Of a stretch of DNA of 64,000 nucleotides, positions 44,548 through 54,174 are shown one piece after another; positions within the stretch are counted from its first letter, which is position 1; each line of letters begins with the position of its first letter. The stretch comes from Sphingobacterium faecale (GTDB taxonomy: Bacteria > Bacteroidota > Bacteroidia > Sphingobacteriales > Sphingobacteriaceae). Below the pieces are notes generated by a model. It worked only from the letters and a program-made list of their open reading frames with translations, ran no database searches and was not told the DNA's origin. The stretch lies in the NCBI RefSeq assembly GCF_016746095.1, contig NZ_JAERTY010000001.1:496001-560000 (forward strand), read 5' to 3'. The translations under genes and the position numbers were made by a program.

Positions 44548-47500
44548 ATGAAACCTATGAAAAAATACATCTATCACTTTCTCGTACTTTTGTCCATCTC
44601 GGTACTGGGACTATTTTGTGGACAATCGGCTTGGGCTCAGACCTACGACGTTCAGAATATAGCGACCGGAGGACTGTATAGCGCCTTGACCAAGGATGCG
44701 GATGGTAACATTTACGTTCTCAGGGCTGTATCTTCGAATAGCTATGAACTGGTTAGATACACCAACGGACAAGGGCAACCTAGGGTCCTTTATTCGGGAT
44801 TAAGCTATACCGCCGGTGCATTTCCATGGGGTTTGGCGGTGGGGACTGACGGTAGTATTTATTTGAGTACCGCACATACGGATAATGGTAATAAAATTAT
44901 CAGACTGACCAGTAGTAACGGGATATATACGGTTTCTGATTTTCAGAGCGATCCTTCTAAATATTATACAGGATTGGCAATAGATGCTGCCGGTAGTCTT
45001 TTAGCACTACAGTACAATGCGACAGATGCGGTTTATGAGGTCGTAAAGTATACTGCACCCCACACGGTAGGAACAACGGTTTTTAAGGGGATAGTATCGG
45101 GGACAGGTTTGTCGTACCCTACTGCCTTGGCCGTATCGAGTTCGGGAGATATTTATTATAATGAACCTTACTGTATTGACGAAAATGAGGCAGCGGCCCT
45201 ACCTTATAAAGGTGGAGTAGTCAAGGTTACTGCACCCGCATTTAATTTTGGTGCCAAAACATACTTGTCCAAAGATAAGTATGTGTCGGCTTTAGCATTG
45301 GATGAAAGCAATAACCTCTATAGTTTGGAAAGTGCAGGAACGCCCTTGAAATATAATTTGGTAAAGTATACGAATGCGACGGGTACAGCCGGGGTGTTGC
45401 GCCAGGACTTAGCGAATTCTTCTTTTATTTATCCATGGGGGGTCGTGTTCCATCAGGATATCGGTTACTATACGACAGGTGACGACGGGATCAGTGGTGG
45501 GAGTGTAATGCGTATCGTACCAGCTGTAGTAAATCCTACAGAGCCCGCAAATGAAATAACAGGACCGGTCAGCGTAGCTATATGTGCTAACACATCGACA
45601 GTTTTTTCTATTTCAACTACCGGTGCTACCGCTTATCAATGGGAAAAAAGTACGGATGCGGGTGCTTCGTACGTCGTTATTTCCAATAATGCGAACTACA
45701 CCGGGGAAACCACATCAACATTGGCTATCTCCAATACACCCGCAACTTACAATGGAGAGATGTACCGCTGTAAGGTCACCTTTGGCACAAATGGAGTAAA
45801 AGCTAGCTCGTCGGCTACTTTGACGGTTCAGCCGGCATTGAGTATACTGTCTCAACCGGTTAATACCTCGCTAACTACCAATAGCTCGGGATCGATAGCT
45901 TTGCATGCCGTAGGTGTAACGAGCTATCAATGGCAGGTGAGCAACGATAGTGGAGGTTCCTATACCAACCTGGTAGACGGGACTAATTATGCTGGGACGA
46001 ATGCCTCTAGCCTGCAACTTATTCAGGCTCCTGCTGCCTATAATAACAATATGTACCGATGTGTGTTGTCCGACCCATGTGGGGCTATTGTTCATTCAGC
46101 AGCGGTGAAACTTACTGTAAGTGGAGCACCGACGATAACACAGCAGCCGGCTGATGTGACTGTGCAATCGGGCAATACTACTTCATTTAGTATAGGAGCT
46201 GTGGCTGCAACAGCATACCAATGGGAGGTGAGTGTAAATGGAGGTGTATCTTATGCTGATGTTAATAATGGAGCCTCTTATGGAGGTGCAACGACGAAAA
46301 CACTTACGGTATTGGCTGCATCCACTTCCTTGAATGGTAATCTATACCGTTGTACCGCGTCGGGGAGTGTATCGCCTGCCGCGACTTCTTTAGCCGCAAA
46401 ATTGACGGTGGAAGGCCCGAATATTACGGCAACTGGTCCTTTGCTACCATTTGTTACCTGTGCGGGAACAAATTCTGCAACACAAAGTTTTGACGTAGCT
46501 GGGGCTTTGTTGACAGCCGCTGTTCATATTCAGGCAGCTGCAGGTTATGAACTGTCATTGGCGTCAAGCGGTGCATTTACCAACAGTCTAACATTGACTC
46601 CAACTGCAGGAGCGATATCGGCAACACCTATTTATGTCCGGACGACGACTGGTGCGGTTTCTAGCTCGGGAACCCATATAACGCTGAGCAGTACTGGAGC
46701 CACAGATGTGCAGTTGGCGGTATCAACGACCATTAAATCGGCGCCATCTATAACCGCTCAACCTGCTGGAAGTACGATTTGCGCTGGGTCAAATACTACT
46801 TTCTCAGCGGCAGTAGCCGATGCTACAGGCTATCAGTGGCAGGTAGATCAAGGTCTTGGCTACACAAGTATTGCAAATACGGGGCGTTATTCTGGAGCTA
46901 CAACAGCGACATTGACCATTACTGGGGCTGAACCGGGAATGAACGGTTATACTTACAGGCTGGTTGCAACAGGCGATTGTACTCCAGCAGCTGTATCTAA
47001 TGGAGCCTCTCTTACAATCGAATCCGCACCGGTAATAACAGGCGTAACTTCACCGACTGCAGATGGTTCCTATAAAGTAGGCGATGTCATTTCTATACAA
47101 GTTAACTTTTCCAAAGCAGTAAATGTAACAGGCACGCCTCAGCTTATATTAGAAACAGGAACTACTGATCAAATCGTAAATTATTCATCTGGTTCGGGGA
47201 CATCGACATTGACCTTTAATTATACGGTACAGCTCGGAGATATTTCGGATCGTCTGGATTATATTTCTACTGGGGCGCTGGCTTTAAATAATGGGGCTAT
47301 AACAAGTTTAATCGGCTGTAATGCCAGCTTGGTCTTACCAAATCCAGGAGGTGCAAACTCTTTGGCTGCGAATAAAAATATAGTGATTGATGGAATACCA
47401 CCTACAGTATTTTCTATTACGCGTGCCGATGGAAGTCCAACCAATGCTACAACTGTTCGTTTTATTGTTACTTTTTCAGAAAGTGTTACTGGAGTAGATG

Positions 47501-50500
47501 TCTCTGATTTTACGCTATCCGCTACTACTGGTGTTAGCGGAGCTATCAGTTCAGTATCGGGTTCTGGAAATATATACACCGTATCTGTAAATAATCTCAG
47601 TGGCGATGGCACGCTTCGGTTGGATGTTAAGAACAGCGGAACAGGAATTGAGGATGCTGCAGGTAATGCCATTGCGGGCGGATATACAGCTGGGGAAATG
47701 TATGTTTTAGATTATTCGCCACCAAGTATCCCTACAATTTCTCTCGCGGATGCCAGCGACAGCGGAATCAAAGGTGATGGTATCAGTAATGTAAGTACAC
47801 CAACGTTTATCGGGGTTACAGAAGCGAATGCTACAGTGACGCTGTGGGACACTGATGGTACTACAGTGCTTGGTACAGCAACGGCTGATGGTTCTGGAAG
47901 CTGGTCGATAACCACTGCTGCATTAAGCCCAGGTGTGCATATTATTCGGGTTAGAGCTACCGACCAAGCTGGAAATACGGGCGACGAAGCAACTTTTAGT
48001 TATACCCTTGATACCACAGCGCCTACCGGTATAAGTTTGAGTAAAACTACCGTAAGTGTCTCGCAGGCAACCGCTGGGTCTACGATAGCTACATTGACCT
48101 CTATTGATGCGACTACGGTTACTTATGTTTTAGCTGCAAGTAATAACGTTACTGATGTAGATAATAGTAAGTTTGCCATTACTGGAAATTTGTTAAAAGC
48201 AGCTCAGAATTTACCAAAGGGTATTTACTCTATCAATGTCGTCGCAACAGATGCAGCTGGGAATACGGCAGTTCAGGCGTTTAGTATTCATGTTTCAGAT
48301 AAACCCCGAGTAACCTCCGTAAAATCTGGAATGGTAAATGGAACTTATAAAATAGACGATGTTATTTACCTGAAAGTGACTTTCGATCAGGCTGTGAATG
48401 TAGATATGTTTGGAGGAGCGCCTATTCTCTTGTTGGAAACAGGAACTGTAGGTCGTTTGGCGACTTATGTATCGGGGGGCGGAAGTAATACGTTAACATT
48501 TAAATATACGGTTCAGTCTGGAGATGTATCAGATAACCTGGACTATCAGTCGACTAATGCTCTTGAACTGGATGAAGCATCAACTATTAGAAATGCTGAC
48601 GGGGAAGATGCCATATTGACCCTTCCTGCGCCTGGGACTGCTGGCTCTTTAGGAGCAAGTTCAAATTTAGTGATAGATGGTGTCCGACCAACTGTAATAT
48701 CGGTAGTTCTTTCTAAAACAGTCTTAAAAATAGGGGAGACAGCAGCAGTTACCATAACGTTTAGTGAGAAAGTTACGGGCGTAAGCGTAGCTAATATTAT
48801 CACGAGTAACGGAACATTATCTAGTTTATCGACAGCGGATAATATAGTCTATACAGCAACCTTAACGCCACTTGTAGATATAAATAGCGAAGGGAATACG
48901 ATAACAATAGATTTAGCTCATGTGAAAGATGTCGCTGGAAATTCCGGTGAGGGTACGGCGTCATCTCTGGCCTATGAGGTGCGTACTAAAAAACCTGCGG
49001 CGCCTATTACGCCGAAACTTTATCCAAATGATGATACTGGAATTTCAAATAGTGATAATATTACGTCTAAAACACAATTGAATTTTCTCGTTAATAATCC
49101 TGATGAAGTAACACTTAATGAAGTATGGAATGCGTATAAATTTTTTGTTGATGGTGTAGCGCATAATACTACAAGTATTTCTAGTTCTACAAATGTGGAT
49201 TACTGGGTTACTTTGTCTCCGCTGACGGAAGGTACACACGTTATTAAAAATAAATTTACCGACAAGTATGGTAATGAAAGTGATTTTTCGGAAGAGGTAC
49301 TAGTTACTATTGACCTGACTGCGCCAACAGGTACTATATTGATTAATAATGGAAATCTTTACACGAATAAGCGGGAGGTCACGCTAGGGATGACATCCGA
49401 TGAACTGGGCGTACGGATGAGTTTTTCTACGGATGGAACCACATGGTCGGATTGGGAGGCCTTTTCTGCTAGTGAAATTTTAACATTACCAGCAGGAGAC
49501 GGAACTAAAAAAGTGTATTTAAGATTGCAGGATATAGCGGGGAATATATCTTCGACCTATAGCGATGAAATTATCTTGGATACACAAGCACCGATTGTGA
49601 CAGGAGTGACTGGTGGGGGAATTTATAATGATGACCGAACGATTGTTTTTAATGAGGGGGATGCTACGCTGAATGGGGCGAATATTGCCTCAGGAGCTAC
49701 TGTTTCTGCCGAAGGTAATTATACATTGATCGTAACTGATGCGGCTGGAAATTCTACAACGGTGCAGTTTGAAATTGATAAAACGCCGCCGATGGTTCCT
49801 GCTGCGTTTGTTGCTATAGGTCAGAACGGACAGATTTCGCTCACTTGGTCTGCTAATACGGAACCAGATCTTGACAAGTACATACTCTATGTAAAACCAA
49901 AAGATGGTGTCAAAATACATTTAGCAGATGTAGTAAAAGGAACGGAACATTATACGTATGCTGGCCTCGCGAATGGAAAAACTTATGAGTTCTATTTGGT
50001 AGCAGCGGATCAGGTAGGTAATCTGAGTGGAGAAGCTCTTGCCTCCGCAAAAACGATGGGCGAACAGTCGATTAGCTTTGCTACCATCCCCAATCTAACT
50101 TATGGGCAGCAGGGGATTGTAGTGACGGCTTCGGCAACATCGAACCTACCAGTAGCATTTGCATCTTCTGACTCGAATATAGCTGAAGTATACCAAGATA
50201 ACAATGATGGGGGTAAGTGGAAGATTAATGCTAAAAAAGTGGGTAATGTTACCATTATAGCTACTCAGACCGGAAATAATGAGTACTTACCTGCGCTACC
50301 TGTTAAACGGTCATTTACCATAGTGCCTGCAAGCCTTACCGTAACAGCGGATGCGAAGACCAAGGTGTACGGTGACACCGATCCTGCACTGACCTATACG
50401 GTGAAGGCTTCGGATCTGCGTAACGGTGATGCGGTATCGGTGGTAAGCGGTAGGCTGACACGTGAAGTCGGTGAGTCTGTGGGCAGTTACGCTATTACCA

Positions 50501-51789
50501 ATGTGGATCTTGCGGCAGATAACTACAGTATTGACTATGTGAAATCACAGCTGAGCATTACCAAAGCGGTACTAACGGTATCAGCTGATGCGAAGACCAA
50601 GGTGTACGGTGACACTGATCCTGCGCTGACCTATACGGTGAAGGCTTCGGATCTGCATTATGGTGATGCAGTATCGGTGGTGACAGGAACATTAACACGT
50701 GCAGCCGGAGAAAACGTAGGTAGCTACGCTATTACCAATGTGGATCTTGCGGCAGATAACTACAGTATTGACTATGTGAAATCACAGCTGAGCATTACGA
50801 AAGCGGTACTAACGGTGACAGCTGATGCGAAGACCAAGGTGTACGGTGACACTGATCCTGCGCTGACCTATACGGTGAAGGCTTCGGATCTGCATTATGG
50901 TGATGCAGTATCGGTGGTGACAGGAACATTAACACGTGCAGCCGGAGAAAACGTAGGTAGCTACGCTATAAATAATGTAAACCTTACAGCAAGCAACTAT
51001 AATATCAATTATAAGGCAGCGAATTTGGATATTACAAAAGCGACACTCTCTGGATTGAAGTTCGAGAATAAAGATGTGGTCTACGACGGTACGGTTAAAT
51101 CTATTGTACTTAAAGGCACACTTCCGGTAGGGGTAGAAGTAGTCTACGATAACAATGATAAAATCAATGCAGGAAATTATCAAGTGAAAGCTGTTATCGC
51201 TGAAACGCAAAACTATTTTGGAACAAGCTTTAACGCGACTTTACTGATCCGTAAGGCGAAACAGACGATCCACTTTACAGCCCCTGAAGTATCGGGTCGC
51301 GATGCCGGTATAGTTTCATTGGATGTACGGAGCAGTAGCGGGCTTCCCGTGGCACTGACAGTGGATGATCCGATGGTGGCCACCGTATCCGGCACCGAAT
51401 TACATGTTCATCGCTTGGGAACGGTACATATCACCGCTGTACAGATTGGTAATGAAAACTATGAAGCGGCAACACCTGTGACGGTATCCGTACGTGTGGC
51501 AAATGATGCTGCTTCACCATTGCCTATCCGTGTACACCAGGCACTATCGCCAAATGGTGATGGCTTGAACGAGTTCCTAGTTATAGAAGGCATCCGTGAT
51601 TATCCGGACAATAAGGTGACCATCTTTGATAAAAACGGTTCGGTACTGGCCGAGATCGCAGGCTACGATAATAGGGATAAGGTATTCTTTGGCAAAGACC
51701 ATCGGGATGGTACCTATTTCTATTATATTGATGTGAAAGACAATGGCGTGTGGAAACGGGAGAAAGGATATTTTGTGATTAGGAGGTAG
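44548..51789 (+). CDS. Giant T9SS-secreted multidomain adhesin
   Basis: A 2413-residue protein. Signal to about residue 30 (ending QSAWAQ); beta-propeller-like repeats about 35-330 (AVGTDGSIYLS, ALDESNNLYSL); Ig-like domains about 335-620 and 735-825 with repeated YQWE and MYRC; Ig and cadherin-like modules to about 1730 (VKSGMVNGTYKIDDVIYLKV, GVHIIRVRATDQAGNTG); an FN3 domain about 1750-1845; MBG repeats about 1931-2250; and a T9SS type B signal about 2322-2413 (LSPNGDGLNEFLVIEG, ending GYFVIRR). Such proteins are carried out by T9SS and stay on the surface or are released. The PorP gene 228 bp downstream fits type B export. Confidence 0.93.
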   Translation: MKPMKKYIYHFLVLLSISVLGLFCGQSAWAQTYDVQNIATGGLYSALTKDADGNIYVLRAVSSNSYELVRYTNGQGQPRVLYSGLSYTAGAFPWGLAVGTDGSIYLSTAHTDNGNKIIRLTSSNGIYTVSDFQSDPSKYYTGLAIDAAGSLLALQYNATDAVYEVVKYTAPHTVGTTVFKGIVSGTGLSYPTALAVSSSGDIYYNEPYCIDENEAAALPYKGGVVKVTAPAFNFGAKTYLSKDKYVSALALDESNNLYSLESAGTPLKYNLVKYTNATGTAGVLRQDLANSSFIYPWGVVFHQDIGYYTTGDDGISGGSVMRIVPAVVNPTEPANEITGPVSVAICANTSTVFSISTTGATAYQWEKSTDAGASYVVISNNANYTGETTSTLAISNTPATYNGEMYRCKVTFGTNGVKASSSATLTVQPALSILSQPVNTSLTTNSSGSIALHAVGVTSYQWQVSNDSGGSYTNLVDGTNYAGTNASSLQLIQAPAAYNNNMYRCVLSDPCGAIVHSAAVKLTVSGAPTITQQPADVTVQSGNTTSFSIGAVAATAYQWEVSVNGGVSYADVNNGASYGGATTKTLTVLAASTSLNGNLYRCTASGSVSPAATSLAAKLTVEGPNITATGPLLPFVTCAGTNSATQSFDVAGALLTAAVHIQAAAGYELSLASSGAFTNSLTLTPTAGAISATPIYVRTTTGAVSSSGTHITLSSTGATDVQLAVSTTIKSAPSITAQPAGSTICAGSNTTFSAAVADATGYQWQVDQGLGYTSIANTGRYSGATTATLTITGAEPGMNGYTYRLVATGDCTPAAVSNGASLTIESAPVITGVTSPTADGSYKVGDVISIQVNFSKAVNVTGTPQLILETGTTDQIVNYSSGSGTSTLTFNYTVQLGDISDRLDYISTGALALNNGAITSLIGCNASLVLPNPGGANSLAANKNIVIDGIPPTVFSITRADGSPTNATTVRFIVTFSESVTGVDVSDFTLSATTGVSGAISSVSGSGNIYTVSVNNLSGDGTLRLDVKNSGTGIEDAAGNAIAGGYTAGEMYVLDYSPPSIPTISLADASDSGIKGDGISNVSTPTFIGVTEANATVTLWDTDGTTVLGTATADGSGSWSITTAALSPGVHIIRVRATDQAGNTGDEATFSYTLDTTAPTGISLSKTTVSVSQATAGSTIATLTSIDATTVTYVLAASNNVTDVDNSKFAITGNLLKAAQNLPKGIYSINVVATDAAGNTAVQAFSIHVSDKPRVTSVKSGMVNGTYKIDDVIYLKVTFDQAVNVDMFGGAPILLLETGTVGRLATYVSGGGSNTLTFKYTVQSGDVSDNLDYQSTNALELDEASTIRNADGEDAILTLPAPGTAGSLGASSNLVIDGVRPTVISVVLSKTVLKIGETAAVTITFSEKVTGVSVANIITSNGTLSSLSTADNIVYTATLTPLVDINSEGNTITIDLAHVKDVAGNSGEGTASSLAYEVRTKKPAAPITPKLYPNDDTGISNSDNITSKTQLNFLVNNPDEVTLNEVWNAYKFFVDGVAHNTTSISSSTNVDYWVTLSPLTEGTHVIKNKFTDKYGNESDFSEEVLVTIDLTAPTGTILINNGNLYTNKREVTLGMTSDELGVRMSFSTDGTTWSDWEAFSASEILTLPAGDGTKKVYLRLQDIAGNISSTYSDEIILDTQAPIVTGVTGGGIYNDDRTIVFNEGDATLNGANIASGATVSAEGNYTLIVTDAAGNSTTVQFEIDKTPPMVPAAFVAIGQNGQISLTWSANTEPDLDKYILYVKPKDGVKIHLADVVKGTEHYTYAGLANGKTYEFYLVAADQVGNLSGEALASAKTMGEQSISFATIPNLTYGQQGIVVTASATSNLPVAFASSDSNIAEVYQDNNDGGKWKINAKKVGNVTIIATQTGNNEYLPALPVKRSFTIVPASLTVTADAKTKVYGDTDPALTYTVKASDLRNGDAVSVVSGRLTREVGESVGSYAITNVDLAADNYSIDYVKSQLSITKAVLTVSADAKTKVYGDTDPALTYTVKASDLHYGDAVSVVTGTLTRAAGENVGSYAITNVDLAADNYSIDYVKSQLSITKAVLTVTADAKTKVYGDTDPALTYTVKASDLHYGDAVSVVTGTLTRAAGENVGSYAINNVNLTASNYNINYKAANLDITKATLSGLKFENKDVVYDGTVKSIVLKGTLPVGVEVVYDNNDKINAGNYQVKAVIAETQNYFGTSFNATLLIRKAKQTIHFTAPEVSGRDAGIVSLDVRSSSGLPVALTVDDPMVATVSGTELHVHRLGTVHITAVQIGNENYEAATPVTVSVRVANDAASPLPIRVHQALSPNGDGLNEFLVIEGIRDYPDNKVTIFDKNGSVLAEIAGYDNRDKVFFGKDHRDGTYFYYIDVKDNGVWKREKGYFVIRR
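50341..51051 (+). repeat. Three tandem 237-bp MBG repeats in the adhesin gene
   Basis: Copies begin at 50341, 50578 and 50815 (79 codons each) with the shared box ADAKTKVYGDTDPALTYTVK. Copies 2 and 3 are almost identical at the DNA level; copy 1 differs more in its middle. This implies recent duplication or gene conversion. Confidence 0.92.
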
Positions 51790-52017
51790 AAAGTTAGGTA
51801 AGGTTAACGAGTTATCGAGTGAACAAGTTAACGAGTAAGGGAAGTGATGTTGGAGCGTCACTGCTAGGCTTGTCGAAGCAGTCTGTTTTAATGAAGATGA
51901 AGAAGGTTAACGAGTTATTGAGTGAACAAGTCAAGGAAATGATAAACTGATTAAGGTTAACGAGTGAACGCGCTATTATGATAACATGATCACTTGTTAA
52001 CATTATAACAATACAAC
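51790..52017. repeat. Direct GTTAACGAGT repeats between adhesin and PorP genes
   Basis: AAGGTTAACGAGTTATCGAG continuing TGAACAAG at about 51800-51835 recurs at about 51903-51935 (one base different) and in short form at 51953-51970. The spacers differ. No coding region is present. The repeats may affect transcription between the two genes or be a small dispersed repeat family. Confidence 0.7.
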
Positions 52018-52899
52018 ATGATAACAAAGAATACAATCATAGCCCTATTATCCCTGCTGCCGCTGTGTAGTATGGCCCAACATGGGGTAAGCTATAACCA
52101 GTTCGGTCAGTTGCGTAATGCATTTAACTCATCGCTGAGTACGATGGACGAGCGTGGCAGCCTTGCTACGCTGGGCCGGAGCCAGTGGACAGGGGTGGAT
52201 GGTGCGCCGAGATCGGTCTGGGTGACAGGGCATGGCATGGTCAAGAATCTTGGTCTGGCTATCGGTGGTGATTTTAAGCATGCTTCGCTAGGGGTAGTGC
52301 GTGAGAATGAAATTACAGCCTATGCTGCTAAAGCAGTGCAACTTGGGGAGAATGAATACCTGAGCCTATCCATGGGTGGTGGGCTCTTATTCTACCAGGG
52401 TAACTACCGGCAGCTGGATGGTGAGGATCCGGCCTTCTGGGAAGATGTGCGGGGTACGGCAGGGGTGCTGAGTGTGAGCTCTTCGTACTACCAGAAAGAT
52501 AGATTCTACGTGGGGGTAGCGATGCCGCGTTTTTCCTTAAACAGAAACACGGATCGGGAATATGAGTTCCGCGATGTGATCTATGTGACAGGGGGGATGC
52601 TGATCCGGCTGGACGACACGTTCAGGTTGCGTCCGTCATTCTTGGTGAGCCACATGCAGGAGATGTCTCCACGCTATGATGTAAGTGTCCTGGCCTTTAT
52701 GGGACCGAAGATCGGATTGGGGATGGGCGTACAGAACCAGGGTGACCTTTCAGGATTGATGCAGCTCAACTTCGGTAATTTTGGTGTGGGATACAGCTAT
52801 CAGTTCAGCGTCAACGGACATACGCTGAACCAGAAAATATCGACCAATACCCACGAAGTCGGCTTCCGTTATCGTATAGGTGGAATAGGGTTGTTGTAA
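52018..52899 (+). CDS. PorP/SprF-family T9SS outer membrane protein
   Basis: A 293-residue protein with a signal (LLSLLPLCSMAQ) and the PorP/SprF pattern. It starts HGVSYNQFGQLRNAFNSSLS, then LATLGRSQWTGVDGAPRS, LGLAIGGDFKHASLG, and ends in beta strands NTHEVGFRYRIGG. PorP/SprF proteins are beta-barrels paired with T9SS type B substrates and attach them or guide them to the surface. The partner is clearly the upstream adhesin. A strong terminator follows. Confidence 0.9.
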   Translation: MITKNTIIALLSLLPLCSMAQHGVSYNQFGQLRNAFNSSLSTMDERGSLATLGRSQWTGVDGAPRSVWVTGHGMVKNLGLAIGGDFKHASLGVVRENEITAYAAKAVQLGENEYLSLSMGGGLLFYQGNYRQLDGEDPAFWEDVRGTAGVLSVSSSYYQKDRFYVGVAMPRFSLNRNTDREYEFRDVIYVTGGMLIRLDDTFRLRPSFLVSHMQEMSPRYDVSVLAFMGPKIGLGMGVQNQGDLSGLMQLNFGNFGVGYSYQFSVNGHTLNQKISTNTHEVGFRYRIGGIGLL

Positions 52900-52904
52900 A
52901 AGCA

Positions 52905-52939
52905 GAAAAAGCCTGAGATATGAAATCTCAGGCTTTTTC
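52905..52939. terminator. Strong bidirectional terminator
   Basis: GAAAAAGCCTGAGAT pairs perfectly with ATCTCAGGCTTTTTC around a 5-base loop. It serves the PorP gene and the converging L4 operon, whose last stop is at 52950. Confidence 0.9.
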
Positions 52940-52949
52940 GTGTTAAGTT

Positions 52950-54173
52950 TTATCCTCCGTACTTAATTTTTAGATCTTTTATCATTTGGATCTGTGTGTC
53001 GACATCGGATGTGGATGCGTTATTAGAAATGGCGTGTCTTTTTATATCTTCGGCGATTTCTAAAGCTTTATCCCATTGGTGATTGCGCCAGGTAATATAG
53101 AAGTAGGTCTGAAGGTATCTCGAATTGTTGGTTCGGGACAACAGATCTTCCATCCATTTTATTCCTTCTGGACTTTGGTTTTTACGGCCTGTGAGGTTTC
53201 CCAGTAGGCTCGTCAAAGAAATAGTATACGCATCATTGTTTTTACCATATTGATTTAGAAACTCGGTGCCCCGTTCAATATAGAGTCTGATGTCGTAAGC
53301 TCCTGTTGCGTCCTTAGCGTCAAAAATGTGGTAAAAGCTGGCATATTCTTCATAGTAAGGATAATTTTTGGCTTTGAATTGAGCCATTTTTTGATCAAAA
53401 GCGTCCCTGTCCTGCTGGGTTGATGCGGTTGAATGAATGCTTTTTAGATATCCTAAGTACTGTGAAGCAATGAGTGAGTCTATTTCTAACGGAGCTATGT
53501 TGTTTTTATAATACTCATTTTTGTGCTCTTCTAAATACGTAAAGGGTACTGTAAATGGTGCCACCTGCACGATTTTCATAAGTTCGATTGTGTTTCTGCT
53601 TGTTTTTTCTTTTGCAGATAGTTCGTCGAAATACTTTTCAAAATCGGCTGTTGCTTTCTCCTTTTGGTAAGAACGTGTCAGGTTCTGAAAATAGTTGATC
53701 AGAAATTCAGGCTCTCGGTTCCCGGAGTTCCACTTATTAATCATCGCTAACTGATTCTTAGTGGGATCCGCAGCTATTTTAGCCAGCTTGATCAACCCCT
53801 TTACACTTTGTCCTCCGGCTGTAGAATGAACTAAGTTGCCCCTTTGATCTAAAAACATTAGTGTAGGGTAGGCCATAATGTTGTACTTCTTGCCGAGTTC
53901 TACACCTTCTCCCTTATCATCACACTGTACCTTGACATTTACAAACTGGCTGTTGAAAAAATCTCCAGCTTCTTTCTGTGGGAATACATCCGCAGACATT
54001 GCTTTGCAGGGACCGCACCAAGAAGTGTAAAAATCGACAAATATCATTTTGTTTTCCCGTTTGGCTTTCTCCAATGCGATATTGAAATTGTCTTCAAAAT
54101 GTATACCCTGTGCTTTAGCAAAACTTATAGCCAGTATAAATGTACCTGCTAGTATAGTTGTTAGTCTTTTCAT
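52950..54173 (-). CDS. Exported thioredoxin-family protein (L4)
   Basis: The ATG at 54173 gives a clean signal (MKRLTTILAGTFILAISFAK); the frame upstream overlaps the previous gene. The 407-residue protein has a thioredoxin domain about residues 25-135 with FVDFYTSWCGPC (Cys53 and Cys56) and the cis-Pro in IMAYPTLMFLD. A 270-residue helical domain follows (FLINYFQNLTRSYQKEKATA, LEIAEDIKRHAISN) that is common in Bacteroidota thioredoxins. It is the last gene of L4, one base after the PKD-like gene. It supplies the redox component of L4. Confidence 0.88.
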   Translation of the reverse strand: MKRLTTILAGTFILAISFAKAQGIHFEDNFNIALEKAKRENKMIFVDFYTSWCGPCKAMSADVFPQKEAGDFFNSQFVNVKVQCDDKGEGVELGKKYNIMAYPTLMFLDQRGNLVHSTAGGQSVKGLIKLAKIAADPTKNQLAMINKWNSGNREPEFLINYFQNLTRSYQKEKATADFEKYFDELSAKEKTSRNTIELMKIVQVAPFTVPFTYLEEHKNEYYKNNIAPLEIDSLIASQYLGYLKSIHSTASTQQDRDAFDQKMAQFKAKNYPYYEEYASFYHIFDAKDATGAYDIRLYIERGTEFLNQYGKNNDAYTISLTSLLGNLTGRKNQSPEGIKWMEDLLSRTNNSRYLQTYFYITWRNHQWDKALEIAEDIKRHAISNNASTSDVDTQIQMIKDLKIKYGG

Positions 54174-54174
54174 G

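Noticed and set aside
50341..51051. CRISPR-like regular repeat
   Set aside because: The 237-bp period, continuous reading frame and known MBG protein motif show that it is a coding tandem repeat.
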